Origin: Pontiella desulfatans | Lineage (GTDB): Bacteria > Verrucomicrobiota > Kiritimatiellia > Kiritimatiellales > Pontiellaceae | NCBI RefSeq assembly: GCF_900890425.1 | Contig: NZ_CAAHFG010000003.1 | Location: forward strand, 186,001 to 250,000 | Length of the DNA: 64,000 nucleotides | Reading direction: 5' to 3' | Shown here: piece by piece, positions 48,008 through 57,195 of the stretch | Numbering within the stretch: the first letter of the stretch is position 1 | How the letters are laid out: the number at the start of each line of letters is the position of its first letter | Notes under the pieces: generated by a model | Databases searched by the model: none | Told to the model about the DNA's origin: nothing | Seen by the model: only the letters and a program-made list of their open reading frames with translations | Made by a program: the position numbers and the translations under genes

Positions 48008-48105
48008 GGATGATTGGACGATAGGATTTCTGGATTATTGGAATCGGGCCCTGGGGATGCGTTTCAGACTTTCATCCAATAATCCATCCATCCAGAAATC
48101 CATTC
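48008..48105. repeat. Palindromic repeat in the nifD-nifK gap
   Basis: GGATTTCTGGATTATTGGA (48024-48042) faces TCCAATAATCCA (48074-48085) and TCCAGAAATCC (48091-48101), forming a strong nested hairpin in the transcript between nifD and nifK. Confidence 0.8.
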
Positions 48106-48108
48106 CTT

Positions 48109-49749
48109 TTAGGCTACATATTCCGCGCAGATGCAGGGATCCGTTGCTGACGTGGCGAGCCACGGGGCTTTCAGCTTCTTCCAGATGGTCGTGCTCAGCA
48201 TGGTTTCGATATCCGTGTAGAAGTTGACGGCTCCTTCGAAGCCGGCGTACGGGCCGCCGTAGTCGTAGGAGTGCAGCTGCTTCAGCGGAATCCCCGATTT
48301 CTGGACGACATATTTTTCCTTGATGCCGGCGCAGAAGATGTCGGGTTTGTAGAACTCGATCAGCTTTTCGGTCTCCCAGTGGGTGATGTCGTCGACGATC
48401 AGGGAGTTGTCCGACATGTCGGATTTCATACCCTTGTAGTCGCTGACTTCCAGCCCTTTTTCCTGGAGGGTTTCGAGCTTGATCTCGGAGGCCCGCGGAT
48501 TGAAGCGCTCTGGATCGGCCTCGATCTTGAGTTCCTCGATGTTGCGGCTGTCGGCATCGACCTTGATGGTCGGCAGCACCTTGCGGCCTTCGTAGTCGTC
48601 GCGATGTCCGAACTCGTATCCGGCGGAAACGGTTTCCATGCCCAGCTCCTTGAAGAGCTCCTGGTAGTGGTGGGCGCGGGAGCCGCCGACGAACAGCATG
48701 GCCATCTTGCCTTCGGTGCGCTTGCGGGCTTCCGCGGCGCGGGCTTCAACCTTCGGCAGCTCTTCGGCAATCACTTCCTCGATCTTGGCCTGGAGGGCTT
48801 CGTCCTCGAAATATTCGCCGATCTTGCGCAGGGCCTTCGCGGTGGAGTCGCCTCCGATGAAGTTGACCTTCATCCACGGAATGCCGAACTTGGTTTCCAT
48901 CATTTCGGCCATGTAGTTGATCGAACGATGGCACATCACCAGGTTGAGGTCGGCCGTGTGCGATTTCTCGAACGCGCCCATGGTGGAGTTGCCTGAGAAG
49001 GTGCAGATCACATCGATGCCGCACGCCTTGAAGATGCGGTCGATCTCGAAGCCGTCGCCACCAATGTTATACTCACCGAGCAGGTTGATGTTGAACTTGC
49101 CTTCCGGTTTGGTGTCGTCGTTGCCGACCACGTGGCGGAAGAGCTGGTTGTTGGCAATGTGGTGGCCTGCGGACTGGGACACGCCCTTGTAGCCCTCGCA
49201 GCTGAAGCCGAACACGTTGCAGTCGCCAAGCTTTTCCTTCATCTCGCGGGAGACGGCGTGCACATCGTCGCCAATCAGGCCGACCGGGCAGGTGGAGAAC
49301 ACGCCGATCGCCTTGGGCTTGAAGATGTCGTAGGCTTCCTGGATCGCCTGCTTCAGCTTCTTTTCGCCCCCGAAGACGATGTTTTCATCCTGCATGTCGG
49401 TGGAGAAGCAGTAGTTGATGAAGTTTTCGCCGTCGGGACCCTCCGGGCCGGGATCGGTCTGGTTGCGGCGCGTCAGCCAGGCATAGAAGCTACAGCCGAT
49501 CGGGCCGTGCACCAGGTTGATGATGTCGCGCGTCGGGCCGAGTACCACCCCTTTGCAGCCGGCATAGGTGCAGCCGCGCTGGGTGATGATGCCCGGGATG
49601 GTGCGGACGTTGGACTGGACTTCCTGGTCCAGCTTGGTGTCGTTGATCACCATCGATTTCGCGCGCTTGCGCGCAATCTTCGGTGGGTACTTGGCAAGGA
49701 TTTCGTCCTTCAGGGTAGAAGGATCCGGCAGTTTCATTTCTTCGCTCAT
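48109..49749 (-). CDS. nifD: Nitrogenase MoFe protein alpha subunit
   Basis: The protein has 546 residues and binds FeMo-co. The P-cluster Cys residues lie in QRGCTYAGCKGVVLGP (Cys60), HGPIGCSFYAW (Cys86) and FSTCPVGLIGDD. The cofactor ligands are Cys in LVMCHRSINYMAEMME and His in LHSYDYGGPYAGFEG. The length, with the insertion around 370-430 relative to Azotobacter, fits the anaerobe type found in clostridia and methanogens, consistent with the adjacent nifI genes. The start at 49749 overlaps the nifI2 stop by 4 bp. VnfD/AnfD are excluded in practice by the absence of a delta-subunit (anfG/vnfG) gene. Confidence 0.97.
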   Translation of the reverse strand: MSEEMKLPDPSTLKDEILAKYPPKIARKRAKSMVINDTKLDQEVQSNVRTIPGIITQRGCTYAGCKGVVLGPTRDIINLVHGPIGCSFYAWLTRRNQTDPGPEGPDGENFINYCFSTDMQDENIVFGGEKKLKQAIQEAYDIFKPKAIGVFSTCPVGLIGDDVHAVSREMKEKLGDCNVFGFSCEGYKGVSQSAGHHIANNQLFRHVVGNDDTKPEGKFNINLLGEYNIGGDGFEIDRIFKACGIDVICTFSGNSTMGAFEKSHTADLNLVMCHRSINYMAEMMETKFGIPWMKVNFIGGDSTAKALRKIGEYFEDEALQAKIEEVIAEELPKVEARAAEARKRTEGKMAMLFVGGSRAHHYQELFKELGMETVSAGYEFGHRDDYEGRKVLPTIKVDADSRNIEELKIEADPERFNPRASEIKLETLQEKGLEVSDYKGMKSDMSDNSLIVDDITHWETEKLIEFYKPDIFCAGIKEKYVVQKSGIPLKQLHSYDYGGPYAGFEGAVNFYTDIETMLSTTIWKKLKAPWLATSATDPCICAEYVA

Positions 49750-50156
49750 GCTAAACCTCCTGAGGAGTCGAGTACGTCGCCGCCACAGGGGCCTTCGACG
49801 GTTTCTCCGGTTCTAACGCGGGTTGCTTCCAGAATCGGCAGGACAAAGATCTTTCCATCGCCCGAGCTGCCGGTCTGGTTGGTTTCAATGATGGTGTTCA
49901 CGGTTTTTTCCACCCAGTCGTCGGACACCACCACGGTGATCAAACGCTTGGGGACGAGGCGGGGGCCTTCGCCGAGCTGGGCGATGGCCTCCTCGGCACC
50001 ATCTTCGGCGCCGTGCAGGATGCGGAAATCGACCAATCCCTTGCCGCGGCCCTGGACACGCCCGGTTGCGGTGAAGGAGCTGATGCCCGCATCGTTCAAC
50101 GCACGCTTGGTGTCGTTGATCTTGTTCATTCGAATGACTGCCATTACTTCTTTCAT
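49746..50156 (-). CDS. nifI2: PII-family nitrogenase regulator NifI2
   Basis: The protein has 136 residues of GlnB-like fold. MKEVMAVIRMNKINDTKRALNDAG starts the first PII repeat, GRVQGRGKGL lies in the T-loop, and SSGDGKIFVLPILEATRVRTGE is the C-terminal PII signature. The T-loop is of the NifI type and lacks the uridylylation Tyr context of GlnB. NifI1 and NifI2 together bind the MoFe protein and switch off nitrogenase when ammonium is present, sensing 2-oxoglutarate and ATP/ADP. It overlaps nifD by 4 bp and follows nifI1 after 11 bp. Confidence 0.93.
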   Translation of the reverse strand: MKEVMAVIRMNKINDTKRALNDAGISSFTATGRVQGRGKGLVDFRILHGAEDGAEEAIAQLGEGPRLVPKRLITVVVSDDWVEKTVNTIIETNQTGSSGDGKIFVLPILEATRVRTGETVEGPCGGDVLDSSGGLA

Positions 50157-50167
50157 GGGAGGTCTCC

Positions 50168-50500
50168 TTAGTCTTCCTTGACGCCGGAGCTGATGGTGTA
50201 GATTTCATCCACGGGGGAGATGAAGATCTTGCCATCGCCAAAGTTGCCGGTTTCGCTGGTCTTGGCTGCGGCGAGTACCGTCTTCACGACGAATTCCTTG
50301 TCGGCTACCGGAACAACGGTCATCAGCATTTCCTTGGGCAGCTCGTCGTAGGTCACTTCGCCGACCTTCAGGCCGCGTTGCTTGCCGCGTCCGAAGACGG
50401 GCACCTTGGTGACGGCGGGATAGCCGGCTTCGAGCAGGCATTTCATGACGGCGTCGGCCTTTTCCGGGCGGACGATGGAGCGTACGAGTAGTTTGGACAT
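50168..50500 (-). CDS. nifI1: PII-family nitrogenase regulator NifI1
   Basis: The protein has 110 residues and is PII-like. MSKLLVRSIVRPEKADAVMKCLLEAGYPAVTKVPVFGRGKQRGL covers the first repeat and T-loop start. GNFGDGKIFISPVDEIYTISSG is the C-terminal signature with the nucleotide-binding residues. It acts with NifI2 in post-translational control of nitrogenase. The start has AGGAG upstream (CCAGGAGAAAATA). It lies 109 bp after nifH, across a palindromic repeat, which may lower its expression relative to nifH. Confidence 0.94.
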   Translation of the reverse strand: MSKLLVRSIVRPEKADAVMKCLLEAGYPAVTKVPVFGRGKQRGLKVGEVTYDELPKEMLMTVVPVADKEFVVKTVLAAAKTSETGNFGDGKIFISPVDEIYTISSGVKED

Positions 50501-50526
50501 TATTTTCTCCTGGTAGTTTTTCTTTA

Positions 50527-50593
50527 GTCAGAGGTCTAATGGTCGAAGGTCTGAAGGTCTCGGACTTTCGACCTTTGACCTTGAGACTTTCGA
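50527..50593. repeat. Palindromic repeat in the nifH-nifI1 gap
   Basis: Alternating GGTCGAAGGTCTGAAGGTCT and the facing GACTTTCGACCTTTGACC / GAGACTTTCGACC make a long hairpin in the transcript just after nifH. Such a hairpin can act as an attenuator or 3' stabiliser. Confidence 0.7.
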
Positions 50594-50609
50594 CCGGAGG
50601 CTTTGCCGC

Positions 50610-51563
<954 letters not shown>

Positions 51564-51616
51564 GGGGTTAGAAAAGTTTGCGGAAGGGCGGTGGATGGTT
51601 GGGAGGGCTGCGGCAT

Positions 51617-51638
51617 AACCGGAAAAAAATTTCCGGTT
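51617..51638. promoter_or_regulatory. Dyad AACCGGAAA-N4-TTTCCGGTT
   Basis: A perfect 9-bp inverted repeat with a 4-bp centre. Its core GGAAA-N4-TTTCC recurs at 51733-51746, 112 bp away, suggesting a pair of sites for the same DNA-binding protein. Confidence 0.5.
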
Positions 51639-51731
51639 GCATTAAGCCATGGAGGCGGTGCTTCGCCAACCGTGCCCCAATCAATGGGTTGTGTGGATTT
51701 CCGACATTTTTTTCCAAGCCCTAAACGCCGG

Positions 51732-51747
51732 TGGAAACATATTTCCA
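51732..51747. promoter_or_regulatory. Dyad TGGAAA-N4-TTTCCA
   Basis: Perfect 6-bp inverted repeat sharing the GGAAA-N4-TTTCC core with 51617-51638. It could serve either nifH or the symporter gene at 52059. Confidence 0.45.
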
Positions 51748-52058
51748 GAATCGCCGAGCTTCCGGCTTCGATGGCAAAACCAGCAACCCAGTCGCCGCAA
51801 TGGGGTGCGGCGCATGTTCAAAAAGAGCATCCGCTGACCGATTTATCCATCTGTTTGCCCCTTTTTCCCATGGTTCTTTCTCGCAGGGCATCTATTATGG
51901 GATAGTTCGTTCATAGTTAATCGACAGAGGATGCAGTCTCTGCTGGCATTGTTTAGTTGGATATCTATACTCGAACAGTTGGCAAGGTAGTGGGAACCGG
52001 CTCCCGGTGGGTTGGTGCCAATGAAAGTTGTGTTGAGGAAACTCCAAGGAGGTAAGAG

Positions 52059-53876
52059 ATGGGAATTATTGATATCATTGTATTCTTCGCGTTTATCGCG
52101 GCAGTACTTTTTGTGGGGCTGTATAAGTCCAAGGGCGAGGAAACGCACGGAGAACAAGGTGCGGAAGACTACTTTTTGGCCGGCCGTGGGCTGACGTGGT
52201 GGTTGATCGGTATTTCCTTGATCGCCGCGAATATTTCCGCCGAGCAGTTTGTCGGCATGTCCGGCCAGGGCGCGGGGCTGCAAGGCCTTTCCGTTTCGAG
52301 CTGGGAATGGATCGCCGCAATCACCTTGGTGGTCGTCGCCTTTGTGTTGCTGCCCTACTTCTTGCGTACCGGTATCACGACGATTCCGGAATTCCTCGAA
52401 GTCCGTTATAACCACTGGGCGCGACTGGTCATGACCTTGTCGATGACGCTCATCTTGATCTTCGTGAGCTTGATCGGCGTGATTTACGCGGGTGCCATCG
52501 CGATGACGAAGCTGTTTTCCGAGTTCGGAACGGACATCCCCTTGCCGGTGGCCTGCTGGATTCTTGGTGGCATGGCCGCAGGATACGTTGCGGTGGGTGG
52601 ACTTAAGGCCTGTGCCTGGGCCGACTTGCTGCAGGGAACCGCCCTGATCGTCGGCGGCGGCCTGATCACCTATTTCGCATTCCAGAAGCTGGGCATCACG
52701 AATGTCTCTGAATTGGTCGACGCCTCCGGCGCGGCGGCATCGGTCGATGCGGGCGCGGGTGCCATGGAAAAGTTCGGCACCTTGAATGAAACCGCCCTGC
52801 ACATGGACACCCCGGCGATGCCGTGGCCTGTTCTCATTATAGGTATCTGGATCCCGAACTTCTACTACTGGGGCCTCAACCAATACATCACGCAGCGCAT
52901 TCTCGGCTCCGCGTCGCTCGCGGAAGGCCAGAAAGGCCTCGTGTTCGCGGGCTTCCTGAAGCTGCTCATCCCGTTCGTTATCGTCATTCCGGGTATCATC
53001 GCGTTCAACCTATACTCCAATGAGATGGCCGAGGGCGCGAACATTGACGCAGGCGGAAACGTCTTCGCTATGTACGAGGAGGCCCAAGCGAACCCGGACA
53101 ACACCTTTGTCTTCGACCTCGACGTTAAATACGCGGTGGCCAATCCGGAGAAAGCCGCGGAGATCACCGCGTTCAACGAATCCGTCGTCGAGCGTCTTGG
53201 CGCGGCCGGTGTGACGAAGAAGGCGATCAACGCCTACAAATACGACGATGCGATGGGGCTGTTGATTTCCAAGCTCATTCCTAGAAACAAAGGATTGCTT
53301 GGTTTTGTCTTCGCGGCGCTCATTGGCGCGATTGTTTCTTCGCTCGCTGCGATTTTGAACGCGGCTTCGACGTTGTTTACCATGGACGTCTACCAACGCT
53401 ATATCCGGCCTGAAGCGAAGCAGTTCGAATTCGTCACCTTTGGGCGTGTCTGCATCGGTGTATTCGTGGTGATTGGCTGTGTTCTGGCGCCGATGCTGGT
53501 TAATTTCCAGAGTATCTTCGATTACATCCAGTCGATTCAGGGCTACGTTTCCACCGGTATTCTCGCGGTGTTCATCTATGGTCTGCTCAACCGCACAGGC
53601 GGCAAATGGGCGGGCGTTATCGGCATCGTGGCCAACGCCGGCATCTACCACTACATGCTCAAGAAGCACTCGGACATGCACTTCCTCCACAGTATGTCGG
53701 TCTGTCTGGGCGTGGTTCTGGCACTCCTCGTTGTTTACGGGTTAATCTTCAAGAACAAAGAGAAAGTCGTATTCGCATCCAATACCACCATGGATCTCAC
53801 GCCCTCCAAAGGCGCGATGTATGCGGGGATTGTCGTGTGCGTAATGACCGTCGCGCTCTACGTCATCTTCTGGTAG
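52059..53876 (+). CDS. Sodium:solute symporter (SSS/SGLT family)
   Basis: The protein has 605 residues and about 14-15 transmembrane segments. DYFLAGRGLTWWLIGISLIAANISAEQFVGMSGQG is the SGLT-type TM1 region, close to sodium/sugar symporters of the vSGLT group. FAALIGAIVSSLAAILNAASTLFTMDVY is the Na-site helix. A loop of about 80 residues (340-415) separates the middle helices. It should import a sugar or a related solute with Na+. The start has AGGAGG 6 bp upstream. It is monocistronic, with a terminator 21 bp after the stop, and divergent from nifH. It is clearly different from the symporter at 16206, so another substrate is likely. Confidence 0.92.
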   Translation: MGIIDIIVFFAFIAAVLFVGLYKSKGEETHGEQGAEDYFLAGRGLTWWLIGISLIAANISAEQFVGMSGQGAGLQGLSVSSWEWIAAITLVVVAFVLLPYFLRTGITTIPEFLEVRYNHWARLVMTLSMTLILIFVSLIGVIYAGAIAMTKLFSEFGTDIPLPVACWILGGMAAGYVAVGGLKACAWADLLQGTALIVGGGLITYFAFQKLGITNVSELVDASGAAASVDAGAGAMEKFGTLNETALHMDTPAMPWPVLIIGIWIPNFYYWGLNQYITQRILGSASLAEGQKGLVFAGFLKLLIPFVIVIPGIIAFNLYSNEMAEGANIDAGGNVFAMYEEAQANPDNTFVFDLDVKYAVANPEKAAEITAFNESVVERLGAAGVTKKAINAYKYDDAMGLLISKLIPRNKGLLGFVFAALIGAIVSSLAAILNAASTLFTMDVYQRYIRPEAKQFEFVTFGRVCIGVFVVIGCVLAPMLVNFQSIFDYIQSIQGYVSTGILAVFIYGLLNRTGGKWAGVIGIVANAGIYHYMLKKHSDMHFLHSMSVCLGVVLALLVVYGLIFKNKEKVVFASNTTMDLTPSKGAMYAGIVVCVMTVALYVIFW

Positions 53877-53897
53877 CCGCTGTTTCAGCGGAAACGC

Positions 53898-53928
53898 AAA
53901 AAGGCGCTCCTCGCGGGGCGCCTTTTTT
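53898..53928 (+). terminator. Rho-independent terminator of the symporter gene
   Basis: Stem AAAAAGGCGC (53898-53907) / GCGCCTTTTTT (53918-53928). It can also act in the opposite direction because both ends carry A/T runs. Confidence 0.9.
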
Positions 53929-53984
53929 CGCGGCATGGATATCCGATCCGGGATTGGGGGTGGCTGACGGCAGTGTTTTGACTT

Positions 53985-54012
53985 GAAAATACGGAATAGA
54001 TTCCGTATTTTC
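53985..54012. promoter_or_regulatory. Perfect 12-bp palindrome directly before the DUF4143 ATPase start
   Basis: GAAAATACGGAA (53985-53996) and TTCCGTATTTTC (54001-54012) are exact reverse complements with a 4-bp centre, and the ATG follows one base later. It could be an operator for autoregulation or an mRNA hairpin hiding the start codon. No Shine-Dalgarno sequence is visible there. Confidence 0.6.
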
Positions 54013-54013
54013 C

Positions 54014-55183
54014 ATGCAAATGATCGTTAGAGATGCAGTTAAGGTTCTGGAAAAGCGGTTTAGCCAAGTGCCGGTCGTGGCCTTGATCGGTTCGCGTCAG
54101 GTTGGCAAAACTACGCTGGCCCATGCCTTGGCGATCGACAAACCAACGCATTATCTGGATTTGGAACGCCCATCCGATATTGCCAAGCTTGCGGATCCGG
54201 AACTTTATTTGAGCAGGCATTCCGGCCAACTGGTCATTTTGGATGAAATTCAACGTATTCCCGGTTTGTTCCCCGTTTTGAGGAGTTTGGTTGATGAACG
54301 ACGCAGGGCCGGTGAGCGGAGTGCCCAGTTCTTGATCCTGGGTTCGGCCTCGCCGGAGTTGCTGCAGCAAAGTTCGGAAACGCTCGCTGGAAGGGTCAGC
54401 TTCATTGAACTGAATCCTTTAAGCCTGCGGGAGGTGTCGCAGGAAGCGGGCGGCCTGGAACGGCATTGGTTCCGGGGAGGGTATCCGGATGGTTTTCTTA
54501 GTTCCGACGACGCAACCGCAGTGCAGTGGTGCGAGGATTTCATTGCGAGTTATGTTGAGCGCTATCTTCCGCAAATGGGGGTCATGGCAACACCGGTTCA
54601 GCTACGGCGGTTTTGCTCCATGTTGGCGCATCAGCAGGGTGCAACGCTGAATTTGAGCAGGCTCGGGAATTCGCTTGCGATCGATGGGAAAACGGTTCGC
54701 CACTACATTGATTTGCTTCAGGGATTATTCATCCTGCGCAGTCTGCCTGCTTGGAGTCGAAATGCCGGGAAGCGCCTAGTTAAGGCTCCGAAGGTCTATT
54801 TGCGTGATACGGGCGTTCTCCATACCCTGGCGGGACTTCACTCGCTTGAGCATGTGCTGGGGCATCCTCTTTGTGGACATTCCTGGGAGGGGTACTGCAT
54901 TGAGCAAATACTTGACCGTCTACCACCGGGCTATTCGGCAAGTCACTATCGAACACACGCTGGCGCTGAAATTGATCTGGTTCTTGAGGCTCCATCCGGT
55001 GAGGTGCTGGCTGTTGAGATCAAGCGGACGCTCACACCCAAACTGATGCCGGCATTTCGTGAGAGTATGAAAACCATAGGTGCTTCAAAAGGATTCTATA
55101 CGATGCCGCATGGCGATCGGTTTCCCCTGTCGGAGCAGGTGGATGCAATCAGCCTGGAGGATTTTCTGGAGCTCGACTTCTAG
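54014..55183 (+). CDS. ATP-binding protein with AAA and DUF4143 domains
   Basis: The protein has 389 residues. Walker A is GSRQVGKTT (26-34), Walker B is LVILDEIQ (73-80), and FLILGSASPELLQ is the sensor region. The C-terminal half (about 190-330) is DUF4143, ending in a PD-(D/E)XK-like stretch: AGAEIDLVLEAPSGEVLAVEIKRT. These orphan ATPases are widespread in anaerobes and archaea, and their role is unknown; links to toxin-antitoxin or DNA-related functions have been suggested. The gene stands alone between a terminator and a convergent ThuA gene. It starts one base after a perfect palindrome. The first two Met codons (54014 and 54020) are both possible starts. Confidence 0.88.
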   Translation: MQMIVRDAVKVLEKRFSQVPVVALIGSRQVGKTTLAHALAIDKPTHYLDLERPSDIAKLADPELYLSRHSGQLVILDEIQRIPGLFPVLRSLVDERRRAGERSAQFLILGSASPELLQQSSETLAGRVSFIELNPLSLREVSQEAGGLERHWFRGGYPDGFLSSDDATAVQWCEDFIASYVERYLPQMGVMATPVQLRRFCSMLAHQQGATLNLSRLGNSLAIDGKTVRHYIDLLQGLFILRSLPAWSRNAGKRLVKAPKVYLRDTGVLHTLAGLHSLEHVLGHPLCGHSWEGYCIEQILDRLPPGYSASHYRTHAGAEIDLVLEAPSGEVLAVEIKRTLTPKLMPAFRESMKTIGASKGFYTMPHGDRFPLSEQVDAISLEDFLELDF

Positions 55184-55205
55184 TGTTGGCTGTTTAGGGT
55201 AATTA

Positions 55206-55865
55206 TTATGCGTTGGCCGCCCAGAGCAGGCCGCGGCGCACCATCTCGCGGGCGGTTGTTCCGGATTCAAGATTGGCCGGAACGTGGCCGAGGGCGTTGT
55301 AGTAGACGCGCCCTTCGCCCCAGTGCTTCGTCCAGGCCACCGGCATCTCGAAAGCACCGTTGGGGACATGCGGGCCGTCGGCGGTCGGGAAGCGGGTGGT
55401 GGCCAGCACCTCGATGGCGGGATCGACGTGCATGTAGTATTGCTCGGTCGTGACCGTGAAATCCTCCAGCCCTTCCGTCAACGGACTCGAGCTGTTCTTG
55501 ATGTTTACGCGGTATTCGTTTCCGGCATCGCCGGGGTGCGCCACGAACTGGCCGCCCACCATGAACTGCCAGGTGGTGTTTTCGCGGAAGGAGTCGCCCA
55601 TGCCGCCGTGGCAGCCCGCCAGGCCGGTGCCGGCCATCACCGCCTGCGAAACGTTTTCAATATAGGCGTCTTCGGTCTTGTCCATCGTGATGCACGGGAC
55701 GATCAAGTCGAGCTGTTTTAAATTGTCGGTGTCGGCAAAGACGGTGTAGTCGTTCGTCACTTCCACGTCGAAATTTTCGGCCAGCAGCATTTCCTCGAAC
55801 AGCTTCGCCATCTGTTCCGGCACATGGCCCTCCCATCCGCCCCATACAATCAACACCTTTTTCAT
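55206..55865 (-). CDS. ThuA domain protein
   Basis: The protein has 219 residues, a complete ThuA-like fold (class I glutamine-amidotransferase-like): KKVLIVWGGWEGHVPEQMAKLFEEML at the N-terminus, GLAGCHGGMGDSF at the position of the nucleophile elbow, VGGQFVAHPG, and EQYYMHVDP with GRVYYNALGHVP at the end. ThuA proteins are linked to trehalose and other disaccharide or keto-sugar metabolism, and are very common beside Gfo/Idh/MocA genes in PVC bacteria. There is no signal peptide, so it is cytoplasmic. It lies 110 bp downstream of such a gene, with a palindromic repeat between them. Confidence 0.88.
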   Translation of the reverse strand: MKKVLIVWGGWEGHVPEQMAKLFEEMLLAENFDVEVTNDYTVFADTDNLKQLDLIVPCITMDKTEDAYIENVSQAVMAGTGLAGCHGGMGDSFRENTTWQFMVGGQFVAHPGDAGNEYRVNIKNSSSPLTEGLEDFTVTTEQYYMHVDPAIEVLATTRFPTADGPHVPNGAFEMPVAWTKHWGEGRVYYNALGHVPANLESGTTAREMVRRGLLWAANA

Positions 55866-55900
55866 AACTCACTCCTCCGTCGTGCCATTCAGCACCGTTT

Positions 55901-55970
55901 AAACACCAAGAGCGCAAAGTTCGCGAAGTCCAGTCATTCCAGATCTTCGCGGCCTTTGCGTTCTTCTGTT
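55901..55970. repeat. Palindromic repeat between the ThuA and Gfo/Idh/MocA genes
   Basis: Arms AACACCAAGAGCGCAAAG and CTTTGCGTTCTTCTGTT enclose inner arms TTCGCGAAG / CTTCGCGG. The same family occurs in the nifK downstream gap at about 46325-46407. Confidence 0.8.
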
Positions 55971-55975
55971 GAAAA

Positions 55976-57079
55976 TCATTCATCCAGTTTGCCGGCGGGC
56001 AGATCGAGCGGCAAGGGCGCGGGTTGTTCGCAGGTGCTTGCAATGTCGATGTGTTGGCCGGTTTCGGACGATTCGTCGAAGGCCAGCATCACGTCGAGGA
56101 TGTGGTAGGCCATCTCGCCGGAGCAGCGGTTGGGGCGGCCGGACTGGATGGCGTAGGCCATGTCGGCGGCGCCGATGCTGCGCATGTTGTCGGTGTAGCC
56201 GTGGGAGAGGGGCACCGTTTCCCAATCGTCCATGCCCGCGCGGAAAACCGACACCTCGCCATCGAAGCAATTCGGGTCGGGTATGCGCAGGCTGCCGGAC
56301 GTGCCGTGGAGTTCGATCGGGTGGTTGCCGTGTTTCCAGACATCGAAGCTCATCACCAGTGTAATGATCGCCCCGTTCCGGAATTCGAGCGTACCCGCGG
56401 CATGCGTGTTGACCTCGACCGGCAGCACCTGCCCGCTGGCCTCTTCGCTGGTGGCCAGTCGCTCGTTGGCCTTGCGCCCGGCAATCGCGGCCACGCGCTT
56501 GACGGGGCCCAGCAGGTTGACGAGCGCGGTGAGATAGTACGGCCCCATGTCGAGCATCGGACCGCCGCCGCGCAGGTAGTAGAAGCCGGGGTTCGGGTGC
56601 CAGCTTTCGTGGCCGGGGCAGCACATGAACGCGGTGCCGGCAACGGGCTTGCCGATCCATCCGTCATCGACCAGCTTGCGGCAGGTCTGCAGGCCGCCGC
56701 CGAGGAAGGTGTCCGGTGCGCAGCCGGTCAGCAGACCCTTTTCCTGGGCGAGTGCCAAAACCTTCTGCCCATCCTCGCGGGTGATGGCGAAGGGCTTTTC
56801 GCAATGCACATGCTTGCCGGCATGGAGCGCCTGCAGATTGACCTCGGCGTGCGCCTGCGGGGTCGTGAGGTTGATGACGATGCCGATCTCCGGATCGGCC
56901 AGCAGCTCCTGCACGGAGACGGCCTTGACTCCATTCTCCTCCGCCTTGTCCTCGGCCTTTTGCCCGATGAGGTCGGCGCACGAAACGATTTCGAGAAGCT
57001 CGAGTTTTTTCGCCGCAGCGAAATAGGCCGGGCTAATGTTGCCGCATCCGATGATGCCGGCCTTTACTGTTTCTGCCAT
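55976..57079 (-). CDS. Gfo/Idh/MocA family oxidoreductase
   Basis: The protein has 367 residues. Rossmann start KAGIIGCGNISPAYFAAAK (GxGxxx), then IVINLTTPQAHAEVNLQALHAGKHVHCEKPFAI, which holds the conserved EKP motif, and a C-terminal dimerisation/catalytic sheet with GGGPMLDMGPYYLTALVNLLG. It should oxidise or reduce a sugar or cyclitol with NAD(P). The start at 57079 is chosen because GGAGG lies 8 bp upstream; the ATG at 57094 overlaps that site. It is followed by the ThuA gene and is divergent from the HzsA-like cytochrome gene, a combination that suggests a shared sugar-oxidation pathway. Confidence 0.92.
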   Translation of the reverse strand: MAETVKAGIIGCGNISPAYFAAAKKLELLEIVSCADLIGQKAEDKAEENGVKAVSVQELLADPEIGIVINLTTPQAHAEVNLQALHAGKHVHCEKPFAITREDGQKVLALAQEKGLLTGCAPDTFLGGGLQTCRKLVDDGWIGKPVAGTAFMCCPGHESWHPNPGFYYLRGGGPMLDMGPYYLTALVNLLGPVKRVAAIAGRKANERLATSEEASGQVLPVEVNTHAAGTLEFRNGAIITLVMSFDVWKHGNHPIELHGTSGSLRIPDPNCFDGEVSVFRAGMDDWETVPLSHGYTDNMRSIGAADMAYAIQSGRPNRCSGEMAYHILDVMLAFDESSETGQHIDIASTCEQPAPLPLDLPAGKLDE

Positions 57080-57195
57080 AATGTAGTCCTCCATGTACGG
57101 ATCGTGGGCTAATATGCTCGGGATTGCGCCGGATGTAAATTTTGAAGCATGTCCGTTTTCCCGGTGCGGGTACGTTGCATCCCAAAGGATTTACG

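Noticed and set aside
51970-52000. A second sigma-54 promoter (TGGCAT near 51945) for the symporter
   Set aside because: The distance to the next TTG is two bases too long and the GC of the -12 element is missing.
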